Shown here: positions 15,569-27,008 of the stretch, one piece after another | Layout of the letters: each line of letters begins with the position of its first letter | How positions within the stretch are numbered: the stretch's first letter is position 1 | Source: Streptomyces sp. NRRL S-455 | Lineage (GTDB): Bacteria; Actinomycetota; Actinomycetes; Streptomycetales; Streptomycetaceae | NCBI RefSeq assembly: GCF_000717875.1 | Contig: NZ_JOCT01000019.1 | Coordinates: 113,764 to 177,763 of the forward strand | Reading direction: 5' to 3' | DNA: 64,000 bases | Notes under the pieces: generated by a model | Told to the model about the DNA's origin: nothing | Databases searched by the model: none | What the model saw: only the letters and a program-made list of their open reading frames with translations | Translations under genes and position numbers: made by a program

Positions 15569-16322
15569 GGGCGCTCCTCGCTGCGGGGTGGGGCGGGGCG
15601 GTTCTCAGTTCGGGACAGGCGGCCTTGCCGCTGCCCCAGGCCTTGTCGGTCGGCTCCTGGCCGGGGGCCGCACGGTTGATGAAGCGGTCGCCGAGGTCGC
15701 GAGCAGGCGTGAGCCTCGGCTTCCGCGCCGTGGCGCTCGCCGTCGACTTCTTCGCGACAGAATTCTTACCGCCCGAGTGGGCGGATGGTGCCCGTTTCGG
15801 CTTCTTGCCCTGTATCGCGGCCGGCGGGTTGCGCGCGGTGTGCGGCATCAACGGATTACCCGCGAGTAGGTAACTTTCGGTCAACCTTTGACGGGTAATC
15901 TCCGGTACGCACACTCCTTCCTTACATCTCTCACACATGTGACTCCTGCTGTGAGCTCCGCATTTGCAGATGCCGCGCCGTGAGGGGCCACGCCCCACAA
16001 CGCCGTGGAGTGGTCCGGACGCCTGGGGCAGTGCTTGCCCTGCCCGGTTGGCCTGTGGCTTAGTTGATCGCCGCGCAACGCGTCAGGGGCCTTGACCATC
16101 CCCTGTCGTGACGTGTGCTCGTCATTCGGCGGCGGGGACTGTGCCGCTACGGGGAGGAATGCTTCGTCATGCCGCGACACCGGCTCGTTGTGAACGCCCG
16201 CCTGGCCGCTGCTGCCTGCTGCCCCTGCTCCCTGGGCTGACCGACCCGCGCGTTTCGCAACCGCCTGTTCGGGCGGTCGCCCCCGCCTGCTCTCGTTCGC
16301 TTGCTACGAAGGATGCCCCCCT
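15569..16322. other. Intergenic region between the coiled-coil gene and the toxin gene
   Basis: About 750 bases. A minus-strand frame (15998 to 15399) begins with closely spaced cysteines (ICKCG, then MCERCKEGVC) and a Lys/Ala-rich stretch, but its last third overlaps the coiled-coil gene in another frame, so it is not called. The 15854-15900 inverted repeat lies here. The plus-strand toxin promoter must be near 16200-16300; GAAGGA at 16308-16313 is its likely ribosome site. Confidence 0.45.
15854..15900. promoter_or_regulatory. Inverted repeat, candidate operator
   Basis: GATTACCCG and CGGGTAATC are perfect complements 29 bases apart. The spacer contains GGTAAC and GTCAACC half-sites that partly mirror each other. 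This compact symmetrical block lies about 290 bases upstream of the coiled-coil gene on its leader side and is unlike the surrounding sequence. Confidence 0.4.
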
Positions 16323-19300
16323 TTGCGATTCAGACCGGGGTTGTTGAACCCCAGATCACCCATGTCCGCGACGGTCACTTCGGCTGTCACGTCGGTGGCT
16401 GCATTGGCCGTGCTCGGTGGCCTGGTCGTCCAGCCAGGCCAGCTTGGTCGAGGCACCGGACAGACCATCGCGCCTGTCGCCGCGACGGGTGACTCGTACG
16501 ACGGCTTCGACACCAAGGCGGCTGAGCAGCTGCGCGAGGACCAGTGCGTGGCCGTCGACGCCTTGCGCAAGGGCGGGCCCAACTTGTTCGCTCTGGCACA
16601 GGAAGCCCTCGGACTTCCACCTGGGCAACTTCATCAGAAGCTCCGCCGGGACTTCCTCGACAACAAGACCCCGCTGCACCAGGCCGAGGATGCGGACAGC
16701 GACAGCAGAAACCAGTGGGTCGAGAAGATTCAGAACCAGGAGTTGGCATTCGCCAGGACCACCACCGGTCTGAGCTCCTACCCGGGCGAACCGCCGGGCG
16801 AGTTCGAGATCTATGACAAGACCGGGCTGCTTCCTTGGCTGTGGCAGTCGTACAACGACTCGACGGAATTGGTGCTCTCCCCGTACTGGGATCCGTCGCC
16901 CACCGCCGACGACAAGACGAAGGCCGCCGCGCTCGCGATCGGTGACCCGCTGTACACCTCCGGGGGGACACCGCAGGAGCAGCAGGCGTGGAAGCTGTGG
17001 AAGAAGAACTCGGGGAAGATCGAGCCCAATGTGCTGTTCGTTCCCAGGGTGTTCGCCGATGATGCCCGTATCTTCCTGGCCTCCGGCGGCTTTCCCCGCA
17101 CCGCCCCGGCCCCGGGGACCGCGGAGTACCGCATCGCGGTCGAGGATCTGAAGGCCCGCTTCGCCTCGTGCGCCTGGCACGCCCCGATCGACCCGAACCG
17201 GGTGCTGGGCAAGGAGGTGGCGCAGGCGTCCGCCGAGTGGCAGCAGGAGATCGCCTCGCAGGCCACGCAGCGCCAGCAGATCCTAACTGCCAGTGCCACC
17301 GCCACCAAGGCGTTGCAGGAGGGCACGTTCACCCTGGGGCTGGTCCTGGGCCAGTCCTGGCTCGCGGACTATTCCGCGCGCTGGCAGGACTACTACTCCG
17401 CCGGCGGGCTGGGCTGGATCGGCGACAGCCCGGTCACGATCGAGGTGCCGGGCGCGAAGGGCAACTGCCTGGACGTCGCGGGCGGGAAGGAGGCCAACGG
17501 CACGCCCGTGCAGATCTACACCTGCAACGGCAGTTCGGCCCAGCAGTGGACGTTGGAGGGCAGCGAGGGCAACCTCCACCTCCGCAACGTCAACTCCTTC
17601 AAGTGTCTGGACGTGGCCGGGAACAAGTCGGCGAACGGCACGAAGGTCCAGATCTATGACTGCTACAAGTCCGAGGGGCAGTCGTGGAAGGGTGATGTCC
17701 GTGCCACCTCGCCCTTGAAGAGCGTCAGCACGGGCAAGTGCCTGGACCTGAGCGCGTTCACCAAAAGCACGGATGCGCGGCTGTGGGACTGCAAGAACAC
17801 CACTGCGCAGAAGTTCCTGATCAAGCCGTCCGGCCACCAGGGAACGGACAGCCCCTCCTACCCGGACAAGGCGGAGTTCGACAAGGCGAAGAAGGTCATC
17901 ACCGACGCCCAGGCGGCGGCGAAGAAGCACCTGGTCACGCTCAAGACCCAGTTGGAGAACGCCAAGAAGGCAGCCACCGCCTCCGACAAGGCGGAGCAGG
18001 CCGCGTACGACATCGCGGACGCCGCTGGTGCGCCGCGGGGCCGCGGGCTCCTGGTCGGCCAGCAGAAGGCGCAGGTCACCAACGGGTCGGTGGCGGCGCT
18101 GACGGCGATGGTGAAGGCCGCTGAGACCGCCGAGGCCGCGACCAGGGCTTCCGCGGGCGACAGCCAGACCATCGCCCAGCGCGCTCTGGCGCAGGCGGCG
18201 CAGTCGAAGGCGGAGTTCCGCAAGGCCGCCGCGGCGATGGCCGAGTCCCAGGCCAAGGCCGCGGCCGACGCGGCGAAGGTGCACCGGGACAACGCCAAGA
18301 AGGACAAGGAGACCGCGCAGGCCAAGCTGGCCGAGGCGCTGAAGGCCGAAGGTGTCGCCAAGGCGGCCGCCGCCGACGCGCACGCCAAGCGGCTAGCCGC
18401 CGAGGCCGAGGAGAAGACGGCCAAGGCGGAGAAGGAGACCGCCGAGGCCAAGCAGACCGAAGCGGCTCGGCACAAGCAGAACGCCCAGGCCGAGGCGGCG
18501 AACGCCAAGGACGCCAAGGAGAAGGCCGAGGCCGCCGAGGCGACCGCGGTCGCGCGGAAGGACGACGCGGTCAAGGCCCGCGACAAGGCGCGTGACCTGC
18601 GTGACGACGCCTGGGACGCGGAGCAGAAGGCGGATGCCGCCCGCGCGAAGGCGGACGCGAAGGAGGCGTTCGCCCAGGCCCACGAGTCCGACAGCAACGC
18701 CCAGGAGTCCCGAGCGGCGGCAAACGCGGCTTCCGCGCACGCGGACGACGCCGAGGCAGCCGCGGGCCGGGCCCGGGCCTCCGCGAACGCGGCCACCGAG
18801 GCGGCGGCCGAGGCCGACGCCGCGGCCACCCGCGCCGAAGCCGCCGCCAAACGGGCCCGCTCCCACGCGGACGCCGCCCACGCCGCCAAACTGAAAGCGG
18901 ACGCGGCGATGAAGACCGCCACCAGCGCGGCGGCCGACGCCATCGAGGCGTCCGAGCACGCCTCCTCCGAGGCCAAGACGGCCGTCGAGCTGGCGAACGA
19001 GGCGGAGAAGCTGGCCAAGACCGCCAAGTCCCAGGCGGACGAGGCGAACAAGGAAGCCGCCAAGGCCCTGGCCGCCTCCGCCAAAGCCGCCGGTTTCGCC
19101 CACGTCACCGCGCGAGCCGCCACCGACGCCGGCAACGCCGCCGTCCAGGTCGCCAAGCCCGCCAACGACGCGGTCGAACTCGGCTCCCCCTACGTGACCA
19201 CCGACTCGGCCGCCGGCCTGGTCGTCCTGACCGGGCAGGCGTCGAAATCGATCGCCGAACAGCAACAAGCCGTCGCCGACGCCCACGCCAAGAACGCGCA

Positions 19301-21221
19301 GGCCGAGGCGGCCGCCGCCAAGAACCTCGCCGAACAGGCAACCGGCGACGCCAAGGCCGCCTACCAGCACGCCGCCAACGCCGCCGGACACGCGGCCACC
19401 GCCCGCACCTACTCCAAGGAGGCACTGGGCTACGCCGCCGACGCCGCCAAGGCCGCCTCGCAAGCATCGGCATCCCTGGCCCGCACCATCGACTACAACC
19501 GCCAGGCCACCGCCGACGCAGCCGCCGCCGACAAGGCGGCAGGCCGCGCCGAAGGCCACGCCAGGGACGCCCGCGCCTCGGCCGACCAGGCCGCTCTCGA
19601 CGCCCAGGCCGCACGCGACGCCGCCTCACAGGCCGAACAGGCCGCCAAGGACGCCCGCGCCGCCGCCAACCGCGCCGATGCCGCAGCCACCGAAGCCGAA
19701 CAAGCGGCCAAGGACGCACTGAAGTACGCCAAGGAGGCGCAGAAGGCAGCCGAGGAAGCGGCACGCAAGGCCGCGAACAAGCAGGTCTCGACCGGCGCGG
19801 GCACCGGAGTCGGCGGCACGTGGTACGTCGTCGACGAGGACAGCATCGAGATCACCGACGCCAAGCAGCACGACCCCTGCGTCATCGACATCGGCTTCGA
19901 AGGCTGCACCACCACGTTCACGGTCACCTTCAGCGCGGTGGTCGACTTCTTCCTCTGCACCAACCCCGACACAACGGCCAGCGCCGACCGCTGTCCGCCG
20001 GCGGACACGGTGCTCGTCGAGAGCAAGCGCATACCGGGTCTGAAAAAGGACATCACCCGTTACTTCTCCAAGCTGGAACTCATCCAGCAGACCCTCACCT
20101 ACAAGCTCATCAAGGCGGTCCTGGTCCAGGACTTCGTCGACTGCTGGCACGGCAGCGCCAGCGGCTGCGCCTGGGCAGCGAGCAACTTCATTCCCGGCAA
20201 GGCGTTCGGCAAGGTCTTCGAAGGGATCCAGGCTCTGGACGCCGCCATGAAGACCGGCGTCGGGGTCCGTGACGCGTTCCATGCCCTCAAGGCCCTCGAC
20301 CTGGACCCTGGGACCCTCGCCAAGCTCAACGCCATCGTCAACGCGCACGAGGACCTGTACACCGCCTGCAAGGTGAACAGCTTCCCTGGCACCACCAAGG
20401 TGCTGATGGCGGACGGCTCACGACGGCCCATCAGCCTGGTGGGCGTGGGGGATCTCGTCAAGGCCACGGATCCGGCTACCGGCCAGACGCGGGCCCGACA
20501 GGTCACCGACACCTTCAAGCACGACACTCAGCGGCTGGTGGGCATCACCGTGGCCGGCGGGGGGAGGCTGGACAGCACCGCCGGTCACAAGTTCTACGTG
20601 GTGGACCGTGGGTGGACGCTCGTCTCCGACCTGCGTGTCGGCGACCGTCTGCGTACTCCGGACGGCTCCGTCCGAACGGTGACCGGCCTCCACGACCGCT
20701 CGGGGCTGGCCCCGCGTACGGTCTACGACCTCACGGTGGACGACCTGCACACGTTCTTCGTGCTGGCGGGGGCTACTCCAGTGCTTGTTCACAATTGCAA
20801 AGTTGCGTTGGGGTGGCAGAATAACGGCAAGCTCGACAAGTGGGCCGGGGAGAACAAGCTCACCACCTTCTCCAACGCGTCCCCAAGGGACTTCGCCCGC
20901 ATCGCGGAAATGGCCATCGCCGACCCGAACGTGACGCTGCACGTCAACATGACGGGACTGAACGAACTCGGAGGCTTCATGGCAGCTGCCCGGCGCGGCC
21001 TGAGGGCCGGCGAGGCCGGACATGCCACCGACTACGAGATGTCCATGATCGCGAGGGCCCTCGCCAATGGTCAACGCTCGTGGGATTCGATCAAGTTCTA
21101 CTCCCCGTCAGGTCCAGACGGGGCCATGCGACTGGACTCCCCGACCGGCATGCCGGACCTGTCGGTGCTGGGAGAACTTCCCCCAGTGAAGGGTTCGGTC
21201 ATCGGTTACTGTCACTGCTGA
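16323..21221 (+). CDS. Giant secreted polymorphic toxin: ricin-type lectin, Ala-rich coil, Hint domain, C-terminal toxin
   Basis: The 1632-residue protein starts with a positively charged segment and hydrophobic core (VAALAVLGGLVV), read as a secretion signal. Residues about 369-500 are a ricin B lectin with CLDVAGG, QIYTC and AQQW-type repeats. Residues about 516-1158 are an extreme Ala/Lys/Glu coiled coil. A Cys-containing spacer follows. Residues 1349-1491 form a Hint (intein-like) domain from CKVNSFPGTTKVLMADGS to VLVHN, with Cys1492 next, so self-cleavage or splicing chemistry looks intact. The last 141 residues are an unassigned domain and probably the toxin. TTG with GAAGGA 9 bases upstream is chosen as start; ATG at 16362 is an alternative with a weaker signal. 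The immunity gene follows by 10 bases. Confidence 0.85.
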   Translation: MRFRPGLLNPRSPMSATVTSAVTSVAALAVLGGLVVQPGQLGRGTGQTIAPVAATGDSYDGFDTKAAEQLREDQCVAVDALRKGGPNLFALAQEALGLPPGQLHQKLRRDFLDNKTPLHQAEDADSDSRNQWVEKIQNQELAFARTTTGLSSYPGEPPGEFEIYDKTGLLPWLWQSYNDSTELVLSPYWDPSPTADDKTKAAALAIGDPLYTSGGTPQEQQAWKLWKKNSGKIEPNVLFVPRVFADDARIFLASGGFPRTAPAPGTAEYRIAVEDLKARFASCAWHAPIDPNRVLGKEVAQASAEWQQEIASQATQRQQILTASATATKALQEGTFTLGLVLGQSWLADYSARWQDYYSAGGLGWIGDSPVTIEVPGAKGNCLDVAGGKEANGTPVQIYTCNGSSAQQWTLEGSEGNLHLRNVNSFKCLDVAGNKSANGTKVQIYDCYKSEGQSWKGDVRATSPLKSVSTGKCLDLSAFTKSTDARLWDCKNTTAQKFLIKPSGHQGTDSPSYPDKAEFDKAKKVITDAQAAAKKHLVTLKTQLENAKKAATASDKAEQAAYDIADAAGAPRGRGLLVGQQKAQVTNGSVAALTAMVKAAETAEAATRASAGDSQTIAQRALAQAAQSKAEFRKAAAAMAESQAKAAADAAKVHRDNAKKDKETAQAKLAEALKAEGVAKAAAADAHAKRLAAEAEEKTAKAEKETAEAKQTEAARHKQNAQAEAANAKDAKEKAEAAEATAVARKDDAVKARDKARDLRDDAWDAEQKADAARAKADAKEAFAQAHESDSNAQESRAAANAASAHADDAEAAAGRARASANAATEAAAEADAAATRAEAAAKRARSHADAAHAAKLKADAAMKTATSAAADAIEASEHASSEAKTAVELANEAEKLAKTAKSQADEANKEAAKALAASAKAAGFAHVTARAATDAGNAAVQVAKPANDAVELGSPYVTTDSAAGLVVLTGQASKSIAEQQQAVADAHAKNAQAEAAAAKNLAEQATGDAKAAYQHAANAAGHAATARTYSKEALGYAADAAKAASQASASLARTIDYNRQATADAAAADKAAGRAEGHARDARASADQAALDAQAARDAASQAEQAAKDARAAANRADAAATEAEQAAKDALKYAKEAQKAAEEAARKAANKQVSTGAGTGVGGTWYVVDEDSIEITDAKQHDPCVIDIGFEGCTTTFTVTFSAVVDFFLCTNPDTTASADRCPPADTVLVESKRIPGLKKDITRYFSKLELIQQTLTYKLIKAVLVQDFVDCWHGSASGCAWAASNFIPGKAFGKVFEGIQALDAAMKTGVGVRDAFHALKALDLDPGTLAKLNAIVNAHEDLYTACKVNSFPGTTKVLMADGSRRPISLVGVGDLVKATDPATGQTRARQVTDTFKHDTQRLVGITVAGGGRLDSTAGHKFYVVDRGWTLVSDLRVGDRLRTPDGSVRTVTGLHDRSGLAPRTVYDLTVDDLHTFFVLAGATPVLVHNCKVALGWQNNGKLDKWAGENKLTTFSNASPRDFARIAEMAIADPNVTLHVNMTGLNELGGFMAAARRGLRAGEAGHATDYEMSMIARALANGQRSWDSIKFYSPSGPDGAMRLDSPTGMPDLSVLGELPPVKGSVIGYCHC

Positions 21222-21231
21222 GGAATCGAAT

Positions 21232-21909
21232 ATGGGCACCCATCGGAAAGACCTGTACCCGGACGTGACCGCTGCGGGCGGCCTTGCGTCGGCAATGAAA
21301 GAGGCCGCCGAACTGCGCGAAGGTGAAATCTGGCCGGCGCCGTCGACCACCGGCGCCATCATCGTCGAGACGGCAAGGGGCCTCCTGTCGGTCGATCCAG
21401 CGACCGGGAAGCGTCTCTTCCGGCTGCGTGTCCATATTCCCGGGTTCACCTGGGACGCTTCCGGGTTGACCTGGGAGATCGGCTCGACGGACGATCTCGC
21501 GCTGCTCTCGGAGATGGTCGCCGCATGGCGGGAAGGCGTACCGTTCGACGAGTTGGCGGTGCGATTCCCGTTCCTGCAACTCGACGCTTTCGTCAAGGCC
21601 TTCGAGAGGGGAGAACCCACTTCTTCGCAGTGGGCCGAGCTTCTGTCGAGCGAGTTTCATCGGACGCAGTGGCACCTTCTCCGTCGCCTCCACGAGGACG
21701 AAGTGCTGCGGCACATGTTCCCGACGATCTCGCACGGTGCCATCCGTCTGCGCGTGGACGTGTTCGACGGAGCAAGCCGTCAGGTCCTGGTGCATGAGCT
21801 GCACGGAGAGCGTTATGAGGTCCGTACCGGAGCGCCCGGGGCCGCCTGGATCGAGGTGCCGGCGGATGAGCTGATCGCTCACCTTCGAGCCGCCTTGAAC
21901 GAGCAGTAG
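21232..21909 (+). CDS. Probable immunity protein for the polymorphic toxin
   Basis: A 225-residue soluble protein with no signal peptide, 10 bases after the toxin stop, with TGAGGA 8 bases before the ATG. It contains GFTWDASGLTWEIGS, AWREGVPFDELAVRFPFL and a C-terminal part with LRHMFPTISHGAIRL and GERYEV. The latter faintly recalls DUF6193-type proteins, but this is only an impression. Position directly after a Hint-toxin C-terminus is the classic place for the cognate immunity protein, which protects the producer in the cytoplasm. Its GC content appears lower than the neighbours, which suits exchange of toxin/immunity cassettes. Confidence 0.7.
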   Translation: MGTHRKDLYPDVTAAGGLASAMKEAAELREGEIWPAPSTTGAIIVETARGLLSVDPATGKRLFRLRVHIPGFTWDASGLTWEIGSTDDLALLSEMVAAWREGVPFDELAVRFPFLQLDAFVKAFERGEPTSSQWAELLSSEFHRTQWHLLRRLHEDEVLRHMFPTISHGAIRLRVDVFDGASRQVLVHELHGERYEVRTGAPGAAWIEVPADELIAHLRAALNEQ

Positions 21910-21921
21910 GCTCGACAGATC

Positions 21922-21969
21922 CATGAAGTCGAAACCCCGCCAGGACATCCCTGGCGGGGTTTCTTCATG
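21922..21969. terminator. Strong rho-independent terminator
   Basis: AAACCCCGCCAGG pairs with CCTGGCGGGGTTT over a 5-base loop, and outer arms CATGAAG/CTTCATG extend the stem. T-runs flank it on both strands, so it can end the toxin/immunity transcript and the convergent HTH-MurA transcript. Confidence 0.9.
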
Positions 21970-21987
21970 CCCAGATGGCCCTGATGC

Positions 21988-23517
21988 TCAGATGTCCCGG
22001 AACGTCTCGATCTGCGCCCCGACCGAGTTCAGCCGCTCCGCCAGGTCCTCGTAACCCCGGTTGATGACATACACGTTGCGCAGCACCGACGTGCCCTCCG
22101 CCGCCATCATCGCCAGCAGGACGACCACCGCGGGACGCAGCGCGGGCGGGCACATCATCTCGGCGGCGCGCCAGCGGGTCGGGCCCTCGACCAGGACCCG
22201 GTGGGGGTCCAGGAGCTGGAGCCGGCCGCCGAGGCGGTTCAGGTCGGTCAGGTAGATCGCGCGGTTGTCGTAGACCCAGTCGTGGATGAGGGTCTTGCCC
22301 TGGGCCGCCGCCGCGATGGCCGCGAAGAACGGGACGTTGTCGATGTTCAGGCCGGGGAACGGCATGGGGTGGATCTTGTCGATCGGCGCCTGCAGCTTGG
22401 AGGGCCGGACGGTGAGGTCCACCAGCCGGGTGCGGCCGTTGTCGGCGAAGTACTCGGGGGTGCGGTCGTGGTCGAGGCCCATCTCCTCGAGCACGGCCAG
22501 CTCGATCTCCAGGAACTCGATCGGGACCCGGCGCACGGTCAGTTCCGACTCGGTCATGACGGCGGCCGCCACCAGGCTCATCGCCTCGACCGGGTCCTCG
22601 GAGGGGGAGTAGTCGACGTCGACGTCGATGTCCGGAACGCCGTGCACGGTGAGCGTGGTCGTGCCGATGCCGTCGACCTTGACGCCCAGGGCCTCCAGGA
22701 AGAAGCACAGGTCCTGGACCATGTAGTTGGAGGAGGCGTTGCGGATGACCGTGATGCCGTCGTGCCGGGCGGCGGCGAGCAGCGCGTTCTCGGTCACGGT
22801 GTCGCCGCGCTCGGTCAGCACGATCGGACGGTCGGGGCGGACCGAGCGGTCCACCACCGCGTGGTACTGGCCCTCGGTCGCCGCGATGTCGAGCCCGAAC
22901 CGGCGCAGCGCGATCATGTGCGGCTCGACCGTGCGCGTGCCGAGGTCGCAGCCGCCGGCGTACGGCAGTTTGAAATGGTCCATGCGGTGCAGCAGGGGAC
23001 CGAGGAACATGATGATCGAGCGGGTGCGGCGGGCGGCGTCGGCGTCGATCGCCGCGAGGTCGAGTTCGGCGGGCGGCGCGATCTCCAGGTCGACGCCGTC
23101 GTTGATCCAGCGCGTGCGCACGCCGATGGAGCCCAGTACCTCCAGGAGGCGGTACACCTCCTCGATGCGCGCGACGCGGCGCAGCACTGTGCGCCCCTGG
23201 TTCAGCAGTGAGGCGCACAGTAGCGCCACGCACGCGTTCTTGCTCGTCTTCACGTCGATGGCGCCGGACAGCCGGCGCCCGCCGACCACCCGCAGATGCA
23301 TCGGACCGGCGTAGCCGAGCGACACGATCTCGCTGTCGAGGGCCTCTCCGATGCGCGCGATCATCTCAAGGCTGATGTTCTGGTTGCCGCGCTCAATCCG
23401 GTTGACCGCGCTCTGGCTGGTTCCGAGCGCCTCGGCCAGCTGCGACTGTGTCCAGCCCCGGTGCTGCCGGGCGTCACGGATGAGCCTGCCGATGCGTACG
23501 AGGTAGTCGTCTCCCAT
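21988..23517 (-). CDS. UDP-GlcNAc 1-carboxyvinyltransferase (MurA) homologue with N-terminal HTH domain
   Basis: The 509-residue protein joins an XRE-type helix-turn-helix (residues about 8-60: LIRDARQHRGWTQSQLAEALG, then SQSAVNRIERG) to a complete MurA/EPSP-synthase-fold domain from about 72. The catalytic Cys is kept (Cys190 in AGGCDLGTR), as are the early Lys-Asn in KTSKNACVAL and a GLNIDNVPFFAAI segment. MurA transfers enolpyruvate to UDP-GlcNAc in the first step of peptidoglycan synthesis. Streptomyces has a separate canonical MurA, so this may be a moonlighting or regulatory copy (SCO5998 type). The ATG lacks a Shine-Dalgarno; a TAACCT -10-like box 8-13 bases upstream suggests a leaderless mRNA. 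The operator palindrome lies just above it. Confidence 0.88.
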   Translation of the reverse strand: MGDDYLVRIGRLIRDARQHRGWTQSQLAEALGTSQSAVNRIERGNQNISLEMIARIGEALDSEIVSLGYAGPMHLRVVGGRRLSGAIDVKTSKNACVALLCASLLNQGRTVLRRVARIEEVYRLLEVLGSIGVRTRWINDGVDLEIAPPAELDLAAIDADAARRTRSIIMFLGPLLHRMDHFKLPYAGGCDLGTRTVEPHMIALRRFGLDIAATEGQYHAVVDRSVRPDRPIVLTERGDTVTENALLAAARHDGITVIRNASSNYMVQDLCFFLEALGVKVDGIGTTTLTVHGVPDIDVDVDYSPSEDPVEAMSLVAAAVMTESELTVRRVPIEFLEIELAVLEEMGLDHDRTPEYFADNGRTRLVDLTVRPSKLQAPIDKIHPMPFPGLNIDNVPFFAAIAAAAQGKTLIHDWVYDNRAIYLTDLNRLGGRLQLLDPHRVLVEGPTRWRAAEMMCPPALRPAVVVLLAMMAAEGTSVLRNVYVINRGYEDLAERLNSVGAQIETFRDI

Positions 23518-23529
23518 GTGATTGAGGTT

Positions 23530-23545
23530 ATCTCAGATATGAGAT
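23530..23545. promoter_or_regulatory. Palindromic operator upstream of the HTH-MurA gene
   Basis: ATCTCA-GATA-TGAGAT is a perfect inverted repeat 13-28 bases above the ATG, within the extended context TTATCTC-N6-GAGAT. The same pattern recurs at the aconitase promoter. Autoregulation by the gene's own HTH domain is the simplest reading. Confidence 0.65.
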
Positions 23546-23600
23546 GGTGCACGATGAGGTGATCGTTCGGGTGACGGGGAGTCGATCCGCCCCGGCCGCC

Positions 23601-23801
23601 TCAGTGCCGCTTGGCGGTGTGCGTGCGCCGCCAGCCGAACGGCCCGGGCAGATCCATCGATGTCGTACGACGTCCCGTGCTGCTGCGGGTGTATCGGGGG
23701 CCGTTCTTTCCGCCGCCGGTGGTGATGGACCAGGAGCGCTTGTTGATGTTCAGACGCACCCCCGGCAGGATCCGGAAGCTCTTGCGGAACGTGAGCGGCA
23801 T
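23601..23801 (-). CDS. DUF4236 small protein
   Basis: A 66-residue basic protein starting MPLTFRKSFRILPGVRLNIN and continuing with KRSWSITTGG, which is the DUF4236 signature. AGGAG lies about 6 bases upstream of this ATG, so it is preferred over a reading from 23882. Function is unknown. It lies between the HTH-MurA fusion and aconitase, and from memory a small DUF4236 gene recurs in such positions in Streptomyces. Confidence 0.82.
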   Translation of the reverse strand: MPLTFRKSFRILPGVRLNINKRSWSITTGGGKNGPRYTRSSTGRRTTSMDLPGPFGWRRTHTAKRH

Positions 23802-23889
23802 GCCTGTCTCCTCTCCGTTTGTGGCGTGGGTACCCGGTTCGGATACCCCGCGGAGAGGTGTGCATGACCGCATGGCGGACACCGGGGCA

Positions 23890-23935
23890 TGACCAACCGG
23901 CCCGGGTGTACTAGAGTTATCTCGACATCGAGATA
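23890..23935 (+). promoter_or_regulatory. Aconitase promoter with an overlapping palindromic operator
   Basis: TGACCA (23890-23895) and TAGAGT (23912-23917) are spaced 16 bases and resemble -35/-10 boxes. Directly after the -10 lies TATCTCG-ACAT-CGAGATA (23918-23935), a perfect palindrome that would cover the transcription start. It shares TTATCTC-N6-GAGAT with the site above the HTH-MurA gene, so the same protein may repress both. Confidence 0.6.
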
Positions 23936-23979
23936 TCTGCCGAGGAGCACCGCAGCCGCCACGCCCCGGTAAGGGCTAC

Positions 23980-26865
<2,886 letters not shown>

Positions 26866-26897
26866 GCGGACCGGCGAGGCGGTTCACGGCGGTTCGA

Positions 26898-26931
26898 GGG
26901 CCGCGTTCCCGGGAGACCGGGGGCGCGGCCC
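26898..26931. terminator. GC-rich hairpin terminator after acnA
   Basis: GGGCCGCG pairs with CGCGGCCC, and an inner CCCGG/CCGGG stem with loop GAGA extends it. No T-tract is present. It lies between the convergent acnA and binding-protein genes. Confidence 0.6.
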
Positions 26932-27008
26932 GCGCTGTTCCCGGAACGGGCCCGCGCCGTTTCCCGGAGCCGCGCCGACCTGCCCGGCCGGAGTCGGCCG
27001 GCGCCCGC

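Noticed and set aside
15399..15998. 199-codon minus-strand frame with Cys clusters at its start
   Set aside because: Its last third overlaps the coiled-coil gene in another frame and it lacks a good ribosome site; kept only as a finding.
17870..19795. Repetitive DNA that could suggest a CRISPR or tandem array
   Set aside because: It is the Ala-rich coiled-coil part of the toxin gene, with no constant repeat/spacer pattern.
23544..23892. Plus-strand frames opposite DUF4236
   Set aside because: The minus-strand DUF4236 signature and its ribosome site explain the region.
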